Notes under the pieces: model-generated
The model's database searches: none
The model's input: only the letters and a program-made list of their open reading frames with translations
Told to the model about the DNA's origin: nothing
Source: Eopsaltria australis
Lineage: Eukaryota > Chordata > Aves > Passeriformes > Petroicidae
Direction: 5' to 3'
Assembly: GCA_034509425.1 (NCBI GenBank)
Contig: JAVTVJ010000796.1
Location: forward strand, 496,001 to 560,000
DNA length: 64,000 nt
Shown here: positions 1 through 13,145 of the stretch, piece after piece
Layout: each line of letters starts with the position of its first letter
Position numbering within the stretch: position 1 is the stretch's first letter
Position numbers and translations under genes: made by a program

Positions 1-1576
<1,576 letters not shown>

Positions 1577-2946
1577 TTATTGCACTTTCCAGTTTTTAAT
1601 GAAAATACACGGAGATGTAACTACCCTGAGTCAACAGACATGAACCAAGTACAACTTCCTCTAGGAAGAAGCAAAGTGTTTTGGTGACTTTTTCTCATGC
1701 TTCATTGGTATTTGTTCTGGTTTGATCTCCTGTTGGTGTTCCCAAATAAAAGAAGATACATGGAAAACAGAGACACGGAGTCTCTTTTATCTGATCTCAG
1801 TTCTGCCAATCACAAACTCAGTCATGTCTGCGGCAAAGCTGACAGAGACACTCAACATTTCCTATAGGTGAAAGACAACTCACTGGTGCAGTTTATGCTG
1901 AAGCCTACAATCTCTTCTTCATTTATTTTAGAGGTATTTAATTTGGATATTAACATTTACGTGTCCCTAAAGCCAAAATCAGAGGCAGAAAAAAATAAAC
2001 TTTCAACAGCCCAGCAAAAATACATTCATAAATGAGGAAAATGTTATCTGAACTAATGAAGATAACTTTACTATTCCAATGTGACTTGCTCATGGGAGAA
2101 TTTAGTTTTCTTTACAATGCTGGATTAAATAGGAATCATTTAATGGTCTCTGCTGAAGGTGCCATCACTACACCAATAAGCACAATTGGGGCAGACAAGA
2201 ACTAACACTGGCCACAAAGCTTCTGCCATGGTGATGATTGGAAAATAGGAGAAAATGTGGCTTAAAAAATAAATTTGAATCCCTTGTATCTGAATTTACC
2301 CACTGATCTGCCATTTCAGACCATTTTCAGCCAAGGCATTTATAGACTATCACAAAGTAAAGAAATGAATACTTCATTGCATGAAGTCATCTTCCCCCTT
2401 ATAAACAGAAAACTTTAAAATAAATCTGTGCAGATTACCAGCTCTGGTCTTGTTCTAATAAGCATTTCCAAAATTCACATTAAACATTTACCCATGGAAA
2501 TCAGTACTGGGCTGCCCAGCACTCTCTATACAATACTGCTTTTATTTCTTCAGTCTTCAGTCAATTACCATAACAAGATTATTATTTTAAATTGAACAAA
2601 TTCATTAAATGACTGCTCCAAAGACTGCCTGTGAAGCTGACATTCATTATTCACAGTGAATTGGGTAAATATTCTGTTACAGTTCTTCAGAGTTGCTCAG
2701 GGCACTGGACTTTGGATCCTTCCTTCTTGTGACTCAACACAAGATGCAACAATTCAACAAAACTGAAAGGCAGAACATTTTGAAACTAAGAGAAACCCTT
2801 TTTTCACACAATTCTTAATGACCATGTAAACATCTTTATAAGATGGTGCTGCACTCAAAAACTCAATTTTTAATGCTGTTCTTCAATTGCCTAAACTCTG
2901 TTTAAGGAAGAGAAAAAGAGAGATGGACAGAGAACAAAAGATAAAC

Positions 2947-3062
2947 AAGAAGAAAAGAAGAAGAAGAAGAAGAAGAAGAAGAAGAAGAAGAAGAAGAAGA
3001 AGAAGATGAAGAAAGAAGAAAAGAAAAGGAAGAAGAGGAAGAAGAAGAGGAGGAGGAGATAA
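2947..3062. repeat. GAA/TTC microsatellite within a longer purine tract
   Basis: Pure AAG units run from about 2955 to 3006 and pass into imperfect GAA/GGA units to 3060. The purine-only character begins loosely near 2907. On the TANC2 transcript strand this is a polypyrimidine UUC/CUU tract. Confidence 0.95.
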
Positions 3063-3491
3063 AACCATGCTGGGTCTGTTTTTAGAAGTTCTTCATGCTC
3101 TTCTACTCATATGAAGTTGATTACATGCTCACTGTGAAGGACTGATTAGAGATGAGATGCTGCAGTTAGAGAGAAGGGCCTTTCAGGGACACGGGTTATT
3201 TTCTGTTGGCTCTGAGCCCTCAACGCACTCCCAGCACTGCCCTCAGGGTCACTCCCAGCACCCGAAATGTGCCTTTTGCACTGCAATTTCTGTCCAATTT
3301 TGCAGTGTCACTAATCCAGAGGATCTGCAGGGGAAGAAGAAGAGCAGATGTCACTGCAGCACACCCAGGCAGACCCAAAGTGTGCTGGGACATGAACCAC
3401 CGTCTTGCCCAGGAGCTTGGTACCAAGTTGGGCAGGCTGGACCTTCTTGCTCCAGACTTCCTCCCTCCATCCATGCCAGAGAGTGCCTACA

Positions 3492-3609
3492 CAGGCTGAA
3501 CCGGGCTCTGAGCAGTCTGGTCTTGTTGGAGATGTCCCTGCCCATGGCAGGGGGATAGATCAGATAGCCTTTAAAGGTCCCTCTCAACCCACACCATTCT
3601 ATGGTTCTT
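3492..3609 (+). mobile_element. CR1 3'-tail fragment
   Basis: About 115 bp carry the terminal CR1 signature (GTCCCTGCCCATGGCAGGGG, then TCTCAACCCACACCATTCT). The upstream sequence from 3400 is only faintly CR1-like and was not included. Confidence 0.75.
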
Positions 3610-6321
3610 CAGTCTTTCATCTAGATCAAGGAAAGACCATCAAGGCTGCTAGATTCAAAACAAGAATTGTCCCATTTCCTGAGAAGAACTGCAATGCTGA
3701 CAGTACCTTTGGTTTTTCTTTTAGTTAGTTAAGGAGTCTGTGTTTCCATCACTATCCTGTCTGTGAGATGAGCACCAGCTGCAACCCCAGATGTTTTGGA
3801 CTTGTCTTTCTTTCTGCTCTTCTCACTGCCAGAGAACAACAATGGTCACTGGCCTGATTTACTTCAGTCCTTCAAGAAGTGAGGAGATATTTCTCAGCAG
3901 TCCAAAGCCAGGCTCCCTTCCCACCTTCTTCATCATCACCATCTTCTAGAGCTGCGACGGAAGAGACTCACGATGTCTGTGTGAGATCCGTTGCAGGTTC
4001 TGCCATGGGTTATTTTCCCAACTGTCAGTCCAAGTGCCCTGCCACAGCTCAGAGTGATGAACTGAGGTTTATCTTCCTGGTTTAGAACTGAGGAATAATT
4101 AAAAGAGATCTAAGGCCAGAGGATCCAAAAGCACTTTTTCCTGAGAATATGCGTCAGTACTTGAAAAATTATGCAAGATCTATGTGTTTTAGAAAATATA
4201 ATATTAAACTGTTGAAAGCTTCCCCTAAATCCTGAACTGTATCCTACATAATGAGACACAGTGATTGCAGATAAAACATCACGGAGCGAAAAATTTCCTC
4301 CTCAGAAATAATATTTGCATACTGCAGATGCAATTCTCCCAGGGAAACAGCAAACAGTGGAAGATAATTCAGTGTCAGTGCACTATTTGAACAACAAACA
4401 CAAAGCAACCTGACCTAAAATAGGTATTTGCTTCCCAAGAACAGAATGTATACAAATTCAACTGCATTTGAAAGAAAATAAGAGAAGAAGAGTCTGTTTT
4501 AGCAAAGCTGTGAATTCATGATTACCTTAAAATGTGGAATACCATGGAATACCACTAAAAGAAAGGCAGCTTTTTGCCCCACTCCTAGCTACACTTTGTC
4601 TTCACACTGATGACCTTGAGGCTCAAAATTAATATACCTATTTTGTGGTGAGTTAATTTTCAGTTGGATTAGTCAACTAATATGGTTTATCAAGCGTTTA
4701 CCCAACGTGTGTCGCTGGAGCAAGGACATGGAATTGCAGCTCAGCATTAACTCTTTGAGCAACGTTACATTTGCAGACAGACTTAAATCAACCCTGACAC
4801 TACACTTCGTTTCCCTTTCCCATCATCCAGGCACGAAGATAATGAGGTTTAACCGTTTGGGGAAAACCACTCACATAAATCCATTACCTAAACCCCGTCA
4901 TTTTCTGACGCCATAAGCTTACAGGAGCTACTATGTGATAATTTGATGATAAAACGTTAAGCCAAATCTTGAACTCTTATCATACTTACTTCCACAACTT
5001 AACCAGGAACATGAACTGTGTTAGCTGACGTAGTACTTCAAAGCAGCAAAATCTCTACCGAAAAATAAACACCCAGAAGGAAAAATTGTTCCTGAACTTT
5101 GCTGGATACCTCTTTTCAAGTTTCCTCTTGAAACAGTATTTGCTTCTAAGTGCATCAAGCAACAACTTCCAAAGACAATTAAATCAACACATATGTATTT
5201 AAATTTATGATGCTCAGTCTACTCTGTTTGCTTTCAAAGGTGTTTACACAGTGTCCTTTATAAGGAATTCATCTAAAGCAAGCAGGCTACACAAGCAGAG
5301 TTTTTCAGTGTTTTCCTATCCTTTCTCTCCAGTCTGAAATCTCAGGTTTTCAGTCTGTGCTGCACCTCCATGCTCTGGGCTTGTCCTTCACCCATCTATA
5401 AATCTCATTTCTACATCGCTTTTAGGTCTGTGACTGGCCAAAGTGGGATTAAAAAGGAAAACTAATCCAGTTATGCAATGCAGCCTGGTTCACCAAGGGA
5501 TGTTGATTTAACAGACAATATCCCCAGCTCTTTGAGGTATCTCTCAGAATAATCTCGGGGTTTTCTGGAGCGGCATTTGCCAGGACTCAGAATTCAAAGT
5601 GTGGATTTCTCCACATGTCTACACAGACACACAGACAACACGTTTTACCTCAAGAGAAGTTACCCAGCATGTAAAAAAATATGGGGCAATAAAGGAACGG
5701 GGAGTAATTCCAGGCAAGCAGCTTTGCAGCAAAGCTTTAATATTTCTAATCCCATCTCTTTTTTCTGCCCTGCTGTTACCAGCTTCAGGGGGACGCTCAG
5801 CAGGCTGGTAAAAGATATCAATAAGGTATGGCACAGCATAATTTAGAAATGTTTCAAAGAGCAGACATGAATTTAAATGAAAATAATTTTGATTTTATGC
5901 CAAGACAAAAAATGTCAGTCATTAGCAAATGCTAGGTGCAAGATATTTGGGGCACAATCCACAAGGAGAGATGGGACCCAGAGCAAATCTTCTGTAGACA
6001 GAAAGTACCACCATTCTCTTAACCCCAGAGCTCTTAAGATCTTCTGAGAACATCAGACATTCGATTTTACTTGCAGTGAATCCTTTGAAATAGTAGAAAT
6101 GGCTATGACGTCTTGGAACCTTAAACCCAAGGTATTTGCATTGTAATGACAGTAAAGAATCAGGTTTTTTTCTTTTTAAACATATTCTCCCATAATCTTG
6201 TTGTACAATTTTGTAAGAGAAGGACTATAAACTGCTGAAATAACCATTAAGCATCATCAGAACAGTTTTCCACAGAGGAATTTTCCATTTAGAACCAAGA
6301 AGTCAAACAAAAAACCAATTT

Positions 6322-6360
6322 TTAACATTCTTAAGGATGATGACTCCTTAAGAATGTTAA
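6322..6360. repeat. Perfect 16-bp inverted repeat with 7-base loop
   Basis: Arms at 6322-6337 (TTAACATTCTTAAGGA) and 6345-6360 (its exact reverse complement) are separated by TGATGAC. It lies 105 nt inside the intron from the donor at 6464 and would form a stem in either strand's RNA. It is not part of a recognised transposon. Confidence 0.95.
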
Positions 6361-6464
6361 GGGAGGGAGGAGATTTCTTCTTGGATAAGGAAACACAAGA
6401 AGGGTTGTGGCATCAGTGTGCTGTGTCTGGCTCTGACCTAAAGGCACAAACATAAATTTCTTAC

Positions 6465-6728
6465 CTGCGACTGAATTTGGCCGTGGCATAAGGTAAAGAG
6501 GAATTGACTGCACTGATTGGGACAGGACTGTCTCCAGGTTCCTCTCGGGGATTTTGTTGAGGCTGTAGGTGGAGGCCGTCATGTTCTCGTCCACACGGTA
6601 CAGGCAGGAGTCCATGCTGGATTTCTGGGACTGCCACTGTTTCAGGTTTCCCCCAGATCCAAGTTCCTTACTGCTCTCCCCTCCATATTTAGTACGTTCC
6701 ACATTTTCAGAGTAACTTGTCAAAGTAG
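6465..6728 (-). CDS. TANC2: TANC2 internal coding exon (fifth of six, largest here)
   Basis: This 264-bp exon is phase 1 on both sides and encodes about 88 residues. The donor is CAG|GTAAGA starting at 6464. The acceptor reads TTCTTCCTTCGAG ending at 6729, so the base at -3 is G, a disfavoured choice. The frame joins the previous exon as [20 protein letters not shown] and continues with [42 protein letters not shown] and [14 protein letters not shown]. The [14 protein letters not shown] block is the part shared with TANC1; the middle of this exon is TANC2-specific as far as I recall. A perfect 16-bp inverted repeat lies about 105 nt downstream of the donor on the transcript. A symmetric exon with a weak acceptor is a reasonable candidate for alternative splicing, which is an inference. 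Confidence 0.95.
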
Positions 6729-7282
6729 CTCGAAGGAAGAAATTATAAACAAAATGAGTAACAAAGCAAGAATGGCTTGAACACAAGCTGCTCAATGCCG
6801 AACTGAGCCATGCAAGAGCCAAAAATGATCTTCATCATATTTTCCATATCCACATAAATCAGAGATTATGGATTTTAGTTTAATGATACTGTTTCTGCTT
6901 ACGACTTCTAAAAGAACATTTAAGCTCTAATATTTTGGCTCATACCGTTAAAAGCCATTTGTAATTACAAAGAGCATTAAAAATTCTGTGCTGAATTGTA
7001 TTCAAATACACCATTCCAGAAAGAATAGAAAATATTTAGGAGGAAACATTATCATGGCTCCTCATGTCTTTTAATTGGCATCACAGTTTCTACCTTTCCA
7101 TTTCCAGGAAATGTTTGCAGAAGTTTGCAAGGTTTTGCAAGGTCTGACACAGAGAAGCCTCCACTGACCTGCCTGAACAACCAACTCCCATGGATTAGTT
7201 TGGTTCAGAAACTGAACCCCTTATCACATTTGATTGACAGTAAGTTTTTATGAAGCTTTAACTGTAATCCACCAGTTTCCCC

Positions 7283-7322
7283 TATATATATATAAATAAA
7301 AAAATATAAAATATATATAAAA
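7283..7322. repeat. AT-rich low-complexity patch
   Basis: TATATA and AAATATA runs of about 40 bp with no further structure. Confidence 0.85.
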
Positions 7323-7587
7323 TTTCATTTTACAGATGAGGATCATTGCTATATTGACTTTCCCACTGGGAAGTGAAAACACTCAATTGATCCAGAACAT
7401 CCCCATTTTCTCCCCATTTGCATTTTCTCTTCTGGATTCAAGCACAGCTATCCCCTGGCTGTAAATCCCTTTGGACTATTGACTTTCCCTTCATCTTTAG
7501 TCCCCAGTATGTTCATTCAAGGTCATAATCCTAATCACTGAGACAAGGTCCCAACACTCACACCACCTGATCTGAGTGTGTCAGAAA

Positions 7588-7775
7588 ATCACAGAATGGT
7601 TTGCGTTGGAAGGGATCTTACAGCCCATCCAGTGCCACCCCCTGCCATGGACAGGGACACCTTCCACTATCCCAGGTTGCTCCAAGCCCCGTCCAACCTG
7701 GCCTTGGACACTTCCAGAAATGGGGCAGGAGCAACCTGAGATAGTGGAAACCACAGCTTCTCTGAGAAACCTGTT
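7588..7775 (-). mobile_element. CR1 3' fragment
   Basis: Reads ATCACAGAATGGTTTGCGTT, followed by CCAGTGCCACCCCCTGCCATGG and a degraded CACAGCTTCTCTGAGAAACC. The segment from about 7725 to 7750 seems rearranged: GGAGCAACCTGAGATAGTGG looks like the sense strand of another CR1 patch. Confidence 0.85.
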
Positions 7776-10618
7776 CTTTATCCATCCTAACTGACTCCAC
7801 AACAGCTTCAATCGTCATCCCTATTTCTATGGCTTTGTAGTAATGGGTTTCTTTCTAGGGAATGGGCTCAGTATCTTTGCAACCCATCAAATGTTCCAAA
7901 ATTTACTTGTTTGCAACATATTTTGAAATTTAAAACCAACACATGCAACTGCTAAGAACTGGCATTTATTTGTTGGCATTTATACATACGCTTGCTGTCA
8001 GGTAAACATATTTATGATTTAGGATAAGAAAATCAGATAAAAATGGAAAACAGCTGTTCACACACTTCTTTTGCTTGCTTAAATGGTCTAAGAAATATGT
8101 TTGAAATAATTCTTTATAAAAAAACTCCATTTAAAAAACTGGGTTTGCAGGGCAAGGCATGCCATGTTTTCCATTCACAGAAAAAAAACCCCATTGATCC
8201 ATTAAAATCCATTAATTTTAAAAGCCTATCTCAGTATGTGTTTAATTAGTCTTTGTAGAAACAAATCAGCAGCTGACATTAGTCATCTTCCAACACATCA
8301 AACTGAGGAAAAACAAATAACCATGTGTCAAAGTAAGTTTTATCTAAGTCAAACAACAAAATAGAAAAAAGAGCTAATAAGTCCTGCTGCCCCTTTTTTC
8401 TAATCAACAATTTGTGCTCATTTTAAACATAATTTTCTCTGGTTTACACTAAAGCTGTTTTATGTGCAAACTCATCACTGAATCAGGTATTTAGGACTGC
8501 TCCCTGTGGATTAATTTACCTGCTGAAGAGCCCTGGATGATCTAAGAGCTGCTACACATGCTGAAGTGATGGCTCTATGGATTTAATCTCTTCTAGGAGC
8601 TATTTTAGACCAAAATAATTTTAACATTAGTTAAAAAGCAAAAGCATCAGCTGTGAGTTAGTAATATGAACTGACACGCTGAGCACATCTCCCATAATGT
8701 GACCCCCAGAGCTGTTCAGACACTACACCTTCACAGTGACAACTGGAGAAGGCATATTTCAGAAAGATAATTTCAGGAAGTTTACATTACCTGCAACTAC
8801 TAATACACATAGTGATATTCAGGGGAGAAAATTGTGAACACCAAGTTGGCAGATAAATACAATGAAAGCGAAAAGATTTGGGCAGCCCTGAAGTCATGGA
8901 GTTGCACAAACATCTGAGGTTCTCTACAGCACTGAAGTAATACCACAGGGACATAAATATAGACATGTGTGCATATAGATCTATATATTTATAGATACAT
9001 AGCTGTATCTCCAGTCTCCACTGGTGCAGTCTCACGCTATTTAATGTGAGCACAGACAGAATTCGAGGCATCCAGATCATATGACTGCTGGAAAACACAT
9101 ACTGAATGATATCCCGTGGAAAGCCCCTCGGATGAGTGCGCAGGCAGTGTGGTGCCCGTCCGCAATCCTGGCTGCAGCTTTTTCCTGGGATTTGCTAAAT
9201 CTCTGTCCCCATGATCCCAACCCACCCATAGCACCAGCATCACCTGCACCAGCTTCAAGCAGCTTTGCAGGCACATGAACTGTGATGCCAGCAGGGAACA
9301 CACTCCAGAAATGCTGAAGTCACTTCACAATCCCACCCTGCTTTGAACACTCAAGATTTACTCCTGTGTTTTCTCTGTCAAATTTCCTTTTCCAATGTGG
9401 CTTTTTTCCCTTGGAAACAAAAGTTCTGATTAGAACTTTTTGCAAATAACATAGGTGAAATATTTTTATTTCTTTGAGGAAATAACAGAGCTCTACCGAA
9501 GCATCAGCAGCCGCCCCAAGACAGCACCTCAGCACTACAGACAGCACTGCACTTCTCAAGACAGTTTTGTGTATTTACAGGCCACAATTATTTCTTATTT
9601 AGCTGCAAGCTGGCGTATGCCCTGAGAGGTTTTCAACTGAATGTATCTCCAGTCAAATACATGAGGGAATTTTTACCATCCCATCCAATTCTCCTCGAGG
9701 CAAAGACCATGCCTGGAAAACATCAACCTTTCCATTCACCTTTCAGCTGTAACTATGGGAGAAGCAGTTTTTGTAGGTCCCACGTGACAATGACCAACAG
9801 CTGTAGCATTAATTATATGTAAGGATTTATAGTGCCTCAAGTAAGAAACAGGGATTTTGTTGATTAAAAGAAATAACTGCAGCAAAGCAATGAGCTTTCA
9901 TATGCTGCACTGCAACGAGGTACAAACACAGCCTGAATTAACCTCACTTCACTTGTTTTCAGCACCACTTGCCTCATTCCATTAGAGATGTCCCAGCGAA
10001 CATGTACAAGTTGGCAAGGAGCAAAATACATTTTTTACCCTAATATACATAAGCCTCCATAAACTCAGCCACAGAAGGATACACCTAAATATAGCCACGT
10101 CACCCCAGACCGTTGCAGCTGCCAAACAGAGAAAGTGTAAATCCAAACCGTTCCCAAGGGAAGGTGGCAGCCTTGGGCGGTCACACGTGGTCTGTGCCCC
10201 AACAACCCTGGAGCACCTTTGGAACATTATTCTCTGCTGCACACCACCAGACAGTGAGTTTATAGCATCTCCATGCAAAAAATCCCAGTGCCAAAATCCC
10301 TGAGGTCTGTCCTACTCAAGGCTTGAGGCCAAAACCCACACCACTTACTGGATGTTTAACTTCTCTTTCAACAGTGGTGTCAAACAGGAGAAAAAAAACC
10401 CCTAAAATCATTGGCTTAATTCATATAAACAATCCCACAAATAGACAGAGATTAAACAGGTAAAGCCACTTCTGTGTCAGGCCTGGGGGTGTCATAAATC
10501 ATGGTGAGCATGTAAAAGGTCTTAAAACAAAATGAAAAATACCTCGACAATAGCATCACCTGACCCTAAATCCACTCTGTGCTAGATCTGAATTCCCTGC
10601 TGCACCAGCTGACAAGCA

Positions 10619-10673
10619 GGATGAGGAATGGGATGAGGAATGGGATAAAGAATGGGATGACAAATGAGATGAT
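10619..10673. repeat. Short tandem repeat, period about 12 bp
   Basis: Four to five imperfect units of GGATGAGGAATG / GGATAAAGAATG / GGATGACAAATG type. Confidence 0.85.
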
Positions 10674-11187
10674 TGCCTTGCAGGGCTCAATCCCGGCTGC
10701 TACTCAGGCTACAAATGCAAGGTCTCGGTAAAACAGCACCACAACAGAGTAAGACCCTCCCACCTCCTGAGCCCAACTCCCTGCAATCACTGTGAGACAG
10801 AACAGCTCAGCAAAGCTTCAGTTTAGAAACTGCAGTTTATTACTTGCAGAAACAAGGTAACTAATGTTGTAAAGCACAGTCCACTATTGTAAACATAAAA
10901 TAAATCTGTTACAAAGGTGCCAACTGTAATACAGAGGTAGCAACCTTAATGATGTTTTTTACCAAAACATCAACCCGTCCCCTGTCATATGTTATTATTT
11001 AAACATATCCCTTTTACAGAGCACACATACACAGCTGGAGTGACATCGCTGCAACACAGAGGCACAAAAATTAGAGACAATGGCTTATGGAACTGCAGGA
11101 GTGGCCATAAGCCACTGGCTCTTAACCCTGCCCAGCCTGACTCATTATTCTGAGCTTTCTCTCTAAAAATGTTCCTACAGAAAACAC

Positions 11188-11330
11188 ATGAAGGGGCTGG
11201 AGCATGTCCAGAGAAGGCAACAGAGCTGGGGAAGGGTCTGGAGGTCAAGTCTGATGAACAGTTGAGGGAGCTGGGGTAACTCAGCCTGGACAAAAAGGAA
11301 GTCAGAGAGACCTTATTGCTGTCTACAACT
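11188..11330 (+). mobile_element. CR1 internal fragment lacking its tail
   Basis: GGGGCTGGAGCATGTCCAGA and GGGAGCTGGGGTAACTCAGC are typical of the CR1 segment 300-400 bp from the 3' end. The tail is missing; the following sequence becomes a GT-rich unique stretch. Confidence 0.7.
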
Positions 11331-11477
11331 ACCTGAAAGAGGTAGTTGGTACCTGAAAGGTGGGGAACTGGCAGGGCATTGGGTGGGTGGTGGTGGGCAA
11401 CTGATTGTCATTAGCATCACTTGTTTATCTGGGGGATTTTGGTTGTTTTTTCTTTTTGGTATTTTCCTTTTAATGCC

Positions 11478-11521
<44 letters not shown>

Positions 11522-11585
11522 TATTATTATTATTATTATTGTTGCTGTTGTTGTTGTTACTACTACTACTATTATTATTATTATT
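11478..11585. repeat. Compound trinucleotide microsatellite AAT / ATT / GTT / TAC / TAT
   Basis: About 14 AAT-type units (11478-11520) turn into about 7 ATT-type units (11521-11540), then GTT/GCT units, about five TAC units and finally TAT units. The first two blocks are reverse complements of each other. Confidence 0.95.
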
Positions 11586-13107
11586 TTATTTAAACTATTA
11601 AGCAGTTCTCATCTCAACCCACTTTCATCCTTCTGATTCTCTACCAGTGCTCAGTTGCTGGCTGGTGCTAAACCACAAGTCAGCTCCAGGCAACCTCTGG
11701 ATTTTGAAAGTTCAGAATTTCACAAGAAGAAATGCACATACACATCCCTCTACATCCCCCCACATCAGTCCCCATCACCTTCTTGATCCAATGCTCTCTC
11801 TGTACTGTCCATCTTTCACATTTTGGATCCTTCTTTATTTTTGCCTATCTCATCGACACCAGTTTCCTTTATCCCCCTTTCTTCCTTCTTTATCATCAGC
11901 AATGACAATTTTGTTCCTTTGTTCAAGCCCACCATGAAACTGGTTGTAAAATTATGAGATTTGAACAAGAAAGCAGAAAGGAGGCACAAGAGGTTTATGT
12001 GCACAAGAGGAGGGAGGTTATTTAACATTCAGCATTAACTTTTGGGCAAGCTTGGATCACTTAAGTTTTCCATAACCATGAAGGTTAAAATCATGCTGCT
12101 CTTTTAATAAAAGCTGAATCCCATCCAATCTCACATCATCATCAGCTGAAACATTAAAGAGAAGCCACTAATTACAGTATCCAAAATAACACTGTGGGAG
12201 CTGACAATGCTCAACTCTCCTCTAGCTGTCTTCTGAGCTGCCTTTTCACTTTATTCTTTCTTTCAATTTTTCATTCTATTTTTTTTTTCATCCACTGGGC
12301 TGGACCATAAATCAAAGTCAATCTCAGAATTTACCATCTGTTCTGTGCCACTTTCTTCAGCTTTAAACTCTCTTTGTTCCCATTTTTTCCCCAGTAATGT
12401 AACCAGCACCTTTAGCTAACCTATTACCTCCCCAGTATTTATGAACCAGAGTTTGGGGTCAAACCCAAACCTTGATGCCTCCTCAGTGGTTTAACAGGGG
12501 GAAGGCAGAAGTGTTGTTTCATGACTCCATGGTTTCCCACCCCAACATCAACCATGAACCACTTCACATGTGCAACTCTGCTTGCTTTCTGCTTTCTCTC
12601 TCCTTCTAATGAAACAGAGAAAGAACTGAATTGGGATTCACAAATGGTGTCCTTTTGTGTGTACACAAATATGGTTTACTTTATGTGCTTGAGATTCTGT
12701 GCTCCCACTGATCTGGCTCAAGAGCTGATGAGAAACCTGAAAAGTTAGCTCCCTTTTCACTTCCTGAACCATCATCCCCATCACCTACAATATGAAGGTG
12801 CATTAGCGAACAAAAGCTCACTAGTCACCGAGATGTGACATTTTTCAGGAAGCTCCTCTTTGGGGAATGAGCCTAAATAGAAGCCGTTGAGATTCAAAAT
12901 AATATCTGTAATTCTCAGAAGTGTTATTCATTATTAACAGAGCATTTCATAATACTGATGAGAATGTCATTATTCAAATGCTTTAACTGTAAGATCACAA
13001 AAATATTTAACCTGAGTTAAATTTATCTTGATGTGCCTTTTGAGCTGCTCTTTGTTCCTTTCTCAAAGCAGGTAAAGTTGGAAACAAATCCATCTTGTTT
13101 TATTATC

Positions 13108-13145
13108 AGCAGCATCTATTCTGCTTAGCAGCATCTATTTTGCTT
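13108..13145. repeat. 19-bp tandem duplication
   Basis: AGCAGCATCTATTCTGCTT is followed directly by a copy differing by a single C-to-T change, in unique intronic sequence. Confidence 0.9.

Noticed and set aside
2883..3068. Leucine-rich 61-codon minus-strand frame resembling a membrane peptide
   Set aside because: The Leu run is the translation of the GAA/TTC microsatellite.
11421..11636. Isoleucine-rich 71-codon frame
   Set aside because: It translates the AAT/ATT microsatellite and has no coding support.
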